DNA from: WQXF01 sp031553615
GTDB lineage: Bacteria > Bacillota > Clostridia > Christensenellales > Aristaeellaceae
Length of the DNA: 64,000 bases
Direction: 5' to 3'
Assembly: GCA_031553615.1 (NCBI GenBank)
Contig: JAVBLJ010000010.1
Span: 1 to 64,000 of the forward strand
The number at the start of each line of letters is the position of its first letter. Positions within the stretch are counted from its first letter, which is position 1. A program made the position numbers and the translations under genes. Below are positions 16,300-23,970 of the stretch, piece after piece. The notes below the pieces were generated by a model that saw only the letters and a program-made list of their open reading frames with translations, made no database searches and had not been told where the DNA came from.

Positions 16300-17949
16300 A
16301 TGCGCAAAGCTATCGCGATGTTCCTGACCGCCGCGCTGCTGATCTCGCTGGCGCTGCCGGCAGCCCTGGCCGCCGATTCGGTGGAGATCAAGCTCATGAC
16401 CTGGCACGGCCCGGAAACCGTCACCAAGTACTACGCGGGTTACGAGGAGATTGCAAACGATTACATGGCTGCGCATCCCGAGGTGAAGGTCACCCTGGTC
16501 TATGAGGATGACCGCACCTACGGCACCATTCTGGAGACCGGCTTCGCGGGCGGCACGGCCCCCGACATCATCCAAATGAAGTCGGGCCAGCGCCTCTCCT
16601 CCGTGGCCAACCTGCTCAACCTGCGCCCCTTCCTGCAGGAAGGCAACCCCTACGATACCCGCGCCACCGCTTGGGTCGATAACTTCACCGGCAGCATCGA
16701 TGCCTTCCCCGCCGAGGACAACCTCGCGGATTCGAACGCCATCCTGTTCATCCCCAACGATGGCAACCCCGAAATCACCACGGGCAGCATGTACATCTAC
16801 AACAAGGCGCTGGTGGCCAAGGCCGGGCTCAACCCCGAGCAGCCCCCCGTCACCTGGAAGGATTTCTACACCTGGCTGGAGGCCCTGAAGGCCGTGGAGG
16901 GCATTTCGCCCATCGCGGGCAGCAAGGACGTGGGCGGTAAGGTGTCTCAGCTGGGCTACTGCTTCGGCTCCGAGTACGCAAACAAATTCTTCGCCGATGA
17001 GTTCAACACCGAAGAATTCGCCAACGATTTCCACTGGGATAAGTTCTATATCCTCACCTGCTACGAAGGCGGCGAGGGCATGCCCTTGGATAACCTGCCC
17101 TACTACCCGGCCATGTTCAAGCTGATGAGGCAGCACATGTCCTACTACCAGGAGAGCTGGATCGAGAACTCGCCCGAGACCGAACAGCTCACCTTCATCA
17201 GCGGCCGCGCGGCCCTGATGAGCACCACCTTCTATGGCAACGACACCATCACCTCGGCGCTGAGCCCGGATGCCTTCCCCGATGGCTACGGCATGTTCTC
17301 CTACCCCTACTTCGGCGGCGCGGATACCCTGGCCTACTGCGTCGAAAAGGGCTGGATTACCCAGGAGGAGGCCGACGCCGCCGCCCCCTATGCCAACGAT
17401 CGCCCCGGCGATGGCGGCAACGTAGGCAAGTACGATTACGGCTTCTGCGTGAACAAGACCGTCGCGGACGATCCGGCCCGTCAGGCTGCGGTGATCGATT
17501 TCCTGCGCTACTTCTCCAGCAAAACCGCGCAGGAGAAGTACATCGTGACCGCCAACTCCATCTCCCCCATCACCGAAGTGCCGGTGCTGGATTCTATGAA
17601 GACCTTCATCGTCACCCCGCCGCCGGAAGGCTACTGCTACCGCACCCTGGGCTACACCGTCATTGAGTGGGGCAAGGCCGGTTGGGATATCGAGCTGCTT
17701 CAGTACCTCAAGGGTGAAATGCCCATGGAGGACATGGTGGCCGCCATCTCCGCACCCGAGTGGAAGGGCGATATCCCCGCGATGGACGCGCTGCAGCAGG
17801 CGGTCGACACGGCCAAGTCCGAGCTCGATGCCGCCACCGAGGCCGACAAGGATGCCAAGGATCGCGCCTTCCGCTTCGCCGAGCTGCGCCTGAAGCTGCT
17901 GCGCGATTACTATTGGGAAAAGACCGGCAACCTGGAGCCGCTGCGCTAA
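16300..17949 (+). CDS. Extracellular sugar-binding protein of ABC importer 2
   Basis: 549 residues, at the long end for family-1 solute-binding proteins. The signal peptide is about residues 1-24 (RKAIAMFLTAALLISLALPAA) with cleavage near ALA-AD and no lipobox Cys. Mature motifs include KLMTWHGPETVTKYYAGYEE, GGTAPDIIQMKSGQ and MSTTFYGNDT; the C-terminus (residues about 500-549) is helical and charged. ATG 16300 follows TAGGAGGCACAAAA. It heads the long plus-strand operon for glycan use; its size suggests an oligosaccharide ligand. Not to be confused with the antisense 587-codon ORF over the same bases, which is a composition artefact. Confidence 0.92.
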   Translation: MRKAIAMFLTAALLISLALPAALAADSVEIKLMTWHGPETVTKYYAGYEEIANDYMAAHPEVKVTLVYEDDRTYGTILETGFAGGTAPDIIQMKSGQRLSSVANLLNLRPFLQEGNPYDTRATAWVDNFTGSIDAFPAEDNLADSNAILFIPNDGNPEITTGSMYIYNKALVAKAGLNPEQPPVTWKDFYTWLEALKAVEGISPIAGSKDVGGKVSQLGYCFGSEYANKFFADEFNTEEFANDFHWDKFYILTCYEGGEGMPLDNLPYYPAMFKLMRQHMSYYQESWIENSPETEQLTFISGRAALMSTTFYGNDTITSALSPDAFPDGYGMFSYPYFGGADTLAYCVEKGWITQEEADAAAPYANDRPGDGGNVGKYDYGFCVNKTVADDPARQAAVIDFLRYFSSKTAQEKYIVTANSISPITEVPVLDSMKTFIVTPPPEGYCYRTLGYTVIEWGKAGWDIELLQYLKGEMPMEDMVAAISAPEWKGDIPAMDALQQAVDTAKSELDAATEADKDAKDRAFRFAELRLKLLRDYYWEKTGNLEPLR

Positions 17950-18037
17950 TCGCCCGCCCAATCCCTACGCTTTTCACGTTTTTCCCGCGAACCACTCGTT
18001 GGTTATCCAATCACAAATGATCGCGATGGATCATGCA

Positions 18038-18097
18038 CGGGCTGCCGCAGGGGATGCGCCAGGGGGAATCCCCCGGATCATCCCCCACGGCAGCCCG
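18038..18097 (+). other. Long intercistronic stem-loop after binding protein 2
   Basis: CGGGCTGCCG (18038-18047) pairs with CGGCAGCCCG (18088-18097). Inside, GGGGATG pairs with CATCCCC and GGGGG with CCCCC, giving a nested 60-base hairpin without a T-run. It sits about 90 bases after the binding-protein stop and likely stabilises that part of the mRNA or limits read-through to the permeases. Confidence 0.75.
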
Positions 18098-18152
18098 GTT
18101 TCATACCCGGTTTCATATCGGTTTCATGCCCGGTTTCATGCCCGGTTTCATG
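18094..18152. repeat. 12-bp tandem repeat before the permease gene
   Basis: Five units of CCCGGTTTCATG/A (the third is one base short), directly after the stem-loop and about 90 bases before the permease start. Confidence 0.85.
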
Positions 18153-18239
18153 CCAGCGTAGGCCCAAGGCCCGGGCCGCCTCACGCAATTTCGTTATGAC
18201 CGCACCCATTTCCGCGCCACCACGGAAGGAGAATCGCCC

Positions 18240-19229
18240 ATGCAAAAAGCTCACACGGAACCGACGGGATGCAAGCAATTGCTCCAGAAGGCCCTCTTTT
18301 TCCTGCTGGACATCGATCCGCCCTCTCCCGGCAGGAAACTCCACGCGCGCAAGGCGTTCAGCCGCGTCGCACTGGTCGGCTTCCTTTTCGTATTGCCAGC
18401 GTTGGCCAGCAACCTGATTTTCGATTGGGGCCCCATGCTCGACGGCATCCTGAAATCCTTCTTCACCTGGACGGATAAGCGGCCCGAGCCCATCTTCGTG
18501 GGCCTGCAAAACTTCCAAAACGTGTTGACCGATCCGGAATTCCTTTCTTCGCTGCAGAACATGCTGTTCTTCCTGGTCGCCAACCTCATCCTCATGCTGC
18601 CCACCATCGTCTGCTGCGTGGTAATGTTCCGCATCCGCAGCAAGCGCATGCAGTACGCGTACCGCGTCATGCTTTGCCTGCCCATGGTCGTGCCCGGTCT
18701 GGTGTTTATGCTCATGTGGATTTTTATATTGGGCTACGATTTTGGGGCCATCAACAACGTGCTGCAAAGTCTGGGGCTGCGCCGGGTCATGTTCCTGGCC
18801 GATCCCAAGCTCATCAAGTGGACACTGCTGCTGACCGGCATCCCCTTCGTTTCGGCCAACACGGCGCTCATCTACCTGGGCGGGCTGAATGCCATCAGCG
18901 AATCGGTATGGGAAGCCGCCAAGTTGGACGGCGTTGGCCCCATCCGCCAATTCTTTGCGCTGGAGATGCCGCTGATCATGGGTCAGTTCAAGCTCAACCT
19001 GGTGGGCGTGCTGGGCGCGTCGATCACCTCGTATGGCTCGCAGCTGATCTACTACAACGCCTCGGTGCACAGCGGCATCATGACCCCCGGCCTATTGATG
19101 TACTTCAAAGCCTTCCCCAACACGGGCGCGCCCGATTACGGCTACTCGTACGCGCTGGGGCTCATCCTGTTCCTCGTCGCGCTGCTGATCACGCTCGTCA
19201 CCATGAAATTCCTCAAAACCGAAAACTAA
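18240..19229 (+). CDS. Carbohydrate ABC transporter permease (MalF type), importer 2
   Basis: 329 residues with a longer cytoplasmic N-terminus (about 45 residues, DIDPPSPGRKLHARKAF) before the first membrane span. Six spans are predicted. The coupling loop is SESVWEAAKLDGVGPIRQFF. GGAAGGAGAATCGCCC precedes the ATG. It forms the channel with the next permease, 12 bases downstream, for the ligand of the 549-residue binding protein. Confidence 0.92.
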   Translation: MQKAHTEPTGCKQLLQKALFFLLDIDPPSPGRKLHARKAFSRVALVGFLFVLPALASNLIFDWGPMLDGILKSFFTWTDKRPEPIFVGLQNFQNVLTDPEFLSSLQNMLFFLVANLILMLPTIVCCVVMFRIRSKRMQYAYRVMLCLPMVVPGLVFMLMWIFILGYDFGAINNVLQSLGLRRVMFLADPKLIKWTLLLTGIPFVSANTALIYLGGLNAISESVWEAAKLDGVGPIRQFFALEMPLIMGQFKLNLVGVLGASITSYGSQLIYYNASVHSGIMTPGLLMYFKAFPNTGAPDYGYSYALGLILFLVALLITLVTMKFLKTEN

Positions 19230-19241
19230 GGAGGGAGCACC

Positions 19242-20093
19242 ATGACTACCGCCGGAATCCCCGCGCTCAAGCGCGCCAAGCTTTCCTGGGCCGAGGTGCT
19301 GAAGCACTCCTACATGCTTGTGGTGATCGTGCTGCTGCTCTTCCCGCTGTACCTCACCCTCATCGGCTCGGTGAAAAACCTCGACCAGATCCTGAACAAT
19401 TTCTTTGTGCCCACCTGGCCCATGTCCTTCAAAAACTACGCAAAGGCATTCACCAAGGTATCCCCTTACTTCCTGAACACCGCGCTATACGCCGTGCTCA
19501 GCTGCGTGATGACCGTTACGGTCTCGGCGCTAGCCGGGTTCTCCTTTTCCGCGCTGCGCTTCCCGCTGCGCAAGCTGATGTTTGGCATGATGTTTGCCAA
19601 GATGTTTCTGCCCGGCATCATGAGCCTGGTTCCTTCGTTCATGCTGGCCAAGAATCTGGGGCTGTTGAACACACCGTTCGTGATCGCGCTCTTCTGTGTG
19701 GGCACCTCGCAGCCCTTCTGGGTATACGTGATGAAGGTGTTCGTCGACGGCCAGCCCCGCGAGCTGTTTGAATCCATGCGCATCGATGGCGCTACCGAGC
19801 TGCAGGTGTTCGCGCGTCTGGCGCTCCCGCTGCTGGTGCCCATGGTTTCGCTGATGTCGCTCAACATCGTGCTTTTCTGCTGGAACGATTTCATTTGGCC
19901 GCTGGTCACGCTGACCGATCCCTCCAAACGCACCATCACGGTAGGCATATTCAAGCTGGCGAGCGCGGCGGGCATGGATTACGGCATGATGATCGCCGGA
20001 TACGCGCTGGCCGCTGCCCCCTTGCTCATCGCGTTTTTCTTCTCCATGAAGTCGTTCATCAGCGGCCTGACGTCGGGCGCCATCAAACTATAA
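19242..20093 (+). CDS. Carbohydrate ABC transporter permease (MalG type), importer 2
   Basis: 283 residues, six membrane spans. The coupling loop is RELFESMRIDGATELQVFAR and the C-terminus ends FISGLTSGAIKL, typical of CUT1 MalG proteins. GGAGGGAGCACC precedes the ATG. The next gene begins 10 bases later, so the transporter is translationally close to the catabolic genes. Confidence 0.93.
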   Translation: MTTAGIPALKRAKLSWAEVLKHSYMLVVIVLLLFPLYLTLIGSVKNLDQILNNFFVPTWPMSFKNYAKAFTKVSPYFLNTALYAVLSCVMTVTVSALAGFSFSALRFPLRKLMFGMMFAKMFLPGIMSLVPSFMLAKNLGLLNTPFVIALFCVGTSQPFWVYVMKVFVDGQPRELFESMRIDGATELQVFARLALPLLVPMVSLMSLNIVLFCWNDFIWPLVTLTDPSKRTITVGIFKLASAAGMDYGMMIAGYALAAAPLLIAFFFSMKSFISGLTSGAIKL

Positions 20094-20103
20094 CGAGGCA
20101 CAT

Positions 20104-22404
20104 ATGGACAATACACCGTTTTTGATCCCCGATATCGATGCGATGCGCGCCGAGGTGCTGGCGCTGGATGCGCAGACGGGCAAGCGCGCCGACCTTTGGC
20201 GGCTTCTTCGCTCCTCCGCGCGCAGCAACCCCGATGGATTCGGCTGGTTCACCCCGTTCGTAGCGCTCATGACGCGCGAGACACAGGATATCGAAAATGC
20301 GCGCGGCATCGTGTTCACCTATTTGTCCAAGCTGGAGGATATGGATTTCTGCTCCGGCCTGCAGTTCCACTTCTGGTGCTTCGCCTTCCCGCACGCCAAG
20401 GTCTCGCTTTACTTCCAATGGCTGTGCACCATCGGAGCCTTTAGCGCCGAGGAACAGCGGGAGATCGCCGCGCGGCTGGCCGGCTACCACTTCCTGAATT
20501 TTTACTACGGCATGCGCACCAAGCCCGAACCCGAATGCGTCGACAACCAAACCCTCTCGCTCACCCTCTCCAGCACGCTGGTCGGGCGGCTGTTTGCGCA
20601 GGAGCCCGGGGTGGAACGCATGGCCGCGCTGATGCTGCGCGACGGCCTGCGCCGCCTGCCCACAGTGATCGGCGAAATGCCGCCTTCGGGCTACAGCGGC
20701 GAGGGCAGCGCGTACATGGATTGCGTCAACGGCCCGGCGATCCCACTGGCCATCGAGGTTTTGGAAGCCATCACCGGCGAGCGTGACCTGCTGCACAAGC
20801 CCTTCCCGCCCGGCAACGCACGGCCCATTCGCGTGCTGGAGATGGTGGCCCGCGCCTTCATGCCCGGCGGTCTGCTCCTGCCCTGGGATAACTACGGCTA
20901 CCAGCTGGGCGTGCGCTCCGCCGTGGCATACGCCGCGCGCAAGACCGGCCGGAGCTTGTTCCGCCGCGTGTTGCAGGAGGAGTGCACCATCACCTACGAT
21001 ATCGGCATCGGCTGGGCATACGACGACCTGGTGTGGACGCTGATCTGGTGGCCGGGCGATGGGGACGCCCCGCAGGAAGATGGCGAAATCAACTGGTACG
21101 CGCCCGAGGTGGGCGGCACGCTGGTCAGCCGCGATAGCACCCTGTACGCCCTGCAAATGTGGGATGAATCCGCGTGCGATATCCCCGCCCGGCAGCACGT
21201 CAACCCCAATGCGCTGCTGTTCAATGCATACGGCGTGCCCCTCTCCGCCGACGGCTCGCCCACGCCCAACCAAGGCCACCGCTTCCAGTTTGCCGATACC
21301 TGGCGGGAAGTGCAGCTGTTCATTGGCGAACCGTTCCGCTATAACTTTGGCGATGGGTGCGGCGGCGCGCACAGCATCGTGCTCGTGGACGGCAAGGAAA
21401 GCCTGCGCGCCCACGGCGAGTATGCGCAAATCGCGCGGGCCGCGTACGATACCGAGCACCGGGCGGTGTGGGCGGACGCAACACCCCTCTACCGCGAAAA
21501 TTTCCCCGATGTGCAGCTGGTTTCCCGCAAAACGCAGCTGCACCACGATGCGTTTTTCACCGTGGAGGATTGCTTCCAAGCGGATGCCTCGCACGCAGTG
21601 ACCTCGCGCTTCTTGCTGCGCCCCGGCTCCATGGAGTGCACCTCCGGCGTGCACATCGAAACGGCGGAGGGTGTATCCCTGCATCTTTTTGATTTGCTGC
21701 ACCCCGGCCCGGCATGCGTGGAGGCGGTGGAGCATCACCCCTATCTGCCCGATGACGGCAGCATACTGGCCGATTTTACCAGCGAGGGAAACAGGGTGCG
21801 CCGCCTGTTCGTGGCGTTCATGGCCCACGCCTTCGCTTTCCCCACCCGGCTCGAAGGCTGGACAGCCGCGCCCGATCCGGAGGCCGCCTTCTCGCCCGAC
21901 TTGGCACGCGTCCAGCTCGCAAAGAGCACGCTGGTACTGCCCATGCTTCTGCCGCCCTCCATGGAGCGCACGCTTCCCCCCAGCCGCACTTGGTGGTATC
22001 ATAAGCGTATGCAGCGTTCCCCAGGCCCTGCCGCATTCAAGCTGCCCGCCGGGCTGTTCAGCGCGTACGGCGCGCCCTTCGCCCCCCGCTTTTTCCTAAA
22101 CGGGCAGGAGATCGACCTTGCGCCGTTCCGCATCTCCGGCCAGCTCATCGCTCCGCGCATCACCCTGCCCACCGAGCTGGAACACTGTACAGAGCTGGAT
22201 CTGCTGCTGCGCGCGGATGTGCCGCTCGGTCACTACGATGGCAAGAGCGACGGCACCATCGGCATGTGGGGCGGGATCTGGTTGGGCGCGCCGGTGGAGC
22301 CGGAGCGGGTGCTGCGCGCGGAATACCGCGAAGGCTGCATCCAGCTCGAAACCACCCGCCGTTCCTTTTCGATACCCTACGCGCTGGGAGGTGAGCCCCT
22401 ATGA
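20104..22404 (+). CDS. Heparinase II/III-like protein (putative polysaccharide lyase), uncharacterised
   Basis: 766 residues, no signal peptide. The first about 360 residues are helix-rich like an (alpha/alpha) toroid, with PPSGYSGEGSAYMDCVNGP resembling the substrate-cleft loop of heparinase II/III and alginate-lyase-like enzymes. The second half is beta-rich (QFADTWREVQLFIGEPFRYN, HHDAFFTVEDCFQ) as expected of the following sandwich domains. I cannot place catalytic Tyr/His residues with certainty, so the lyase call is tentative; a hydrolase of similar fold is possible. It lies directly after the importer genes and overlaps the next gene by four bases (ATGA). Cytoplasmic location implies action on imported oligosaccharides. 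Confidence 0.5.
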   Translation: MDNTPFLIPDIDAMRAEVLALDAQTGKRADLWRLLRSSARSNPDGFGWFTPFVALMTRETQDIENARGIVFTYLSKLEDMDFCSGLQFHFWCFAFPHAKVSLYFQWLCTIGAFSAEEQREIAARLAGYHFLNFYYGMRTKPEPECVDNQTLSLTLSSTLVGRLFAQEPGVERMAALMLRDGLRRLPTVIGEMPPSGYSGEGSAYMDCVNGPAIPLAIEVLEAITGERDLLHKPFPPGNARPIRVLEMVARAFMPGGLLLPWDNYGYQLGVRSAVAYAARKTGRSLFRRVLQEECTITYDIGIGWAYDDLVWTLIWWPGDGDAPQEDGEINWYAPEVGGTLVSRDSTLYALQMWDESACDIPARQHVNPNALLFNAYGVPLSADGSPTPNQGHRFQFADTWREVQLFIGEPFRYNFGDGCGGAHSIVLVDGKESLRAHGEYAQIARAAYDTEHRAVWADATPLYRENFPDVQLVSRKTQLHHDAFFTVEDCFQADASHAVTSRFLLRPGSMECTSGVHIETAEGVSLHLFDLLHPGPACVEAVEHHPYLPDDGSILADFTSEGNRVRRLFVAFMAHAFAFPTRLEGWTAAPDPEAAFSPDLARVQLAKSTLVLPMLLPPSMERTLPPSRTWWYHKRMQRSPGPAAFKLPAGLFSAYGAPFAPRFFLNGQEIDLAPFRISGQLIAPRITLPTELEHCTELDLLLRADVPLGHYDGKSDGTIGMWGGIWLGAPVEPERVLRAEYREGCIQLETTRRSFSIPYALGGEPL

Positions 22405-23024
22405 TGAACCCTTCGGCAGACCAATCAAAAAGAAAGACGGCACGCATGGGCGGTGCGCCGACCATGGTTCATTATTCCCTCATGGAGCGCATGCTCTCGG
22501 GCGAAGCTTCCCTCGCCGAGGGGGCGACGCATCCCGATTGGCGGGTGCGCTACGCCGCCGCCGTGGCCATGGGCGAAACCGGCAGCACCGAATGGTTGCC
22601 CGCGCTGCTTGCCCTCATACGCCATGAGGAGACCCTCGACCTATACTCCCAGCCCCGCGTGGCCGGATACGAAAATAGCTATGACGATACCCGGATGGCC
22701 GAGCAGCTCCAGCCGATCCGCGTGCTTTGGGAGCAAGCGCCGCCCGCGCACCTGCTGGAGGGCTGGCGTTGCCGGGGGCGGGTACTGCAGGCCTGCCTAT
22801 TCGCCGTGGAAGCGATCGGCCAGGCCGAGGGCGAGGTGCTGAATACCCTGCATCAACTGCTCACGCATGGCGATAGCGCCGTCAAGGCCGCTTCGGCGCG
22901 CGCGCTGATCCGCGTGGGCACGCGCGAAAGCCTGCCCTTCCTCCGCGCCGCGCTGGAGGTGGACGAATGGTGCCTGCAGACCGAGGCCAAGAAGGCGATT
23001 CATCGCATCGAAAGCACGCCGTAA
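22401..23024 (+). CDS. HEAT-repeat protein
   Basis: 207 residues of helical repeats: DWRVRYAAAVAMGETGSTEWLPALLALI, then a spacer, then DSAVKAASARALIRVGTRESLPFLRAALE and EAKKAIHRIES (quoted in parts). Such PBS-lyase/HEAT units bind other proteins; no catalytic motif is visible. The ATG overlaps the stop of the preceding gene and has GGAGGTGAGCCCCT in front. It could be a scaffold or regulator of a neighbouring enzyme; function unknown. It lies in the operon between a lyase-like gene and an amidase gene. Confidence 0.75.
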   Translation: MMNPSADQSKRKTARMGGAPTMVHYSLMERMLSGEASLAEGATHPDWRVRYAAAVAMGETGSTEWLPALLALIRHEETLDLYSQPRVAGYENSYDDTRMAEQLQPIRVLWEQAPPAHLLEGWRCRGRVLQACLFAVEAIGQAEGEVLNTLHQLLTHGDSAVKAASARALIRVGTRESLPFLRAALEVDEWCLQTEAKKAIHRIESTP

Positions 23025-23076
23025 CGGACAGGCGCGCGATGAGCCGGAATACGATGAATCACGAAGGAGTACGACA

Positions 23077-23970
23077 ATGGAACGAACGCTGGGAATCGCC
23101 ATTGGTTCCACCTGTTCCAAACCGGGGGATGTGCACGGGAACCTACAGCAGATCGCGGATTTTGCGGCCAAGGCGCGGGGCTGCGGCTGCCACCTGTTGC
23201 TTACGCCTGAGCTGAGCGCCAGCGGCTATGGCGGCTACCCGGAGGTGCTGGCGGCCGCCGAAATCGCCGGACAAGGCCCCATCTACGAAGCGCTGGCGCA
23301 CATGGCGCGGGCAAACAACCTGGTCGTGCTGGCCGGGTTTCCGGAAAAAGACGGCGAGCACATCCACCTTTCGCACTACGCTGTCTACCCCGATGGCCGC
23401 TTCGTGGTGCAGCGCAAGCACCGGGTCACCCCGCTGGAGCGCCCGCTCGCACCCAGCGTGGAGCTTTATTACGACGACACCGAGGAGATCGGCCACGTAA
23501 CGCCCGGGCAAGAAATCCTGCAGGTGTTTGAGATCGAGGGCGTCCGCTGCGCGCTCATCATCTGCGCCGATCTGGGGCTAAAGAACCTGCACGGCCTGCT
23601 CGACGAGCGCAAGGTGGATTTGCTGCTGCTGCCCACCGGCGCGGGCGGCACCATGGCCGATAAGGTGACCGATGCGCTGCTGCGCACCCCCGAGGGCCAG
23701 GAGCAATACCGCAATTTCTACAACGAGGTGCTCCGCTACGGCGATGGCCTGATCGATTGCCTGCGCCGCAAGCGCGGCTTTGTGGCAGTCAACCAGTGCG
23801 GATTCGATGGCAAAGCGCTCTACCACGGCGGCAGCGGCTCCATCGTCAGCCCGTTCGGCGAGCTGGTGGCCCTCATCCCCGGCATATGCAACGTCGATCG
23901 CGCCCGCCCGCTGTTCGCCTGCGGGCAGGCATCGTTCTATAAAAGTTGGGAGGCTGCACACGATGAATAA
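23077..23970 (+). CDS. Carbon-nitrogen hydrolase (nitrilase superfamily)
   Basis: 297 residues with the complete Glu-Lys-Cys triad: Glu45 in LLTPELSASGY, Lys114 in VVQRKHRVTP and Cys163 in ALIICADLGLKN. It is therefore likely an active amidase or related C-N hydrolase in the cytoplasm. The residues after the Cys (ADLGLKN) differ from the common YDxRFPE, so the substrate class is unclear. Inside a glycan operon it might remove an amide or N-acyl group from an amino or uronic acid sugar; this is inference from position. Its last codons overlap the start of the GH116 gene by eight bases. Confidence 0.85.
   Translation: MERTLGIAIGSTCSKPGDVHGNLQQIADFAAKARGCGCHLLLTPELSASGYGGYPEVLAAAEIAGQGPIYEALAHMARANNLVVLAGFPEKDGEHIHLSHYAVYPDGRFVVQRKHRVTPLERPLAPSVELYYDDTEEIGHVTPGQEILQVFEIEGVRCALIICADLGLKNLHGLLDERKVDLLLLPTGAGGTMADKVTDALLRTPEGQEQYRNFYNEVLRYGDGLIDCLRRKRGFVAVNQCGFDGKALYHGGSGSIVSPFGELVALIPGICNVDRARPLFACGQASFYKSWEAAHDE

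Noticed and set aside
16198..17961. 587-codon antisense ORF over the binding protein 2 gene
   Set aside because: High GC content keeps the opposite frame open; it has no ribosome site or family motifs, and the plus-strand gene is a clear binding protein.
20083..22002. 639-codon antisense ORF over the heparinase-like gene
   Set aside because: No start signal or motifs, and it would overlap the end of a real permease gene.
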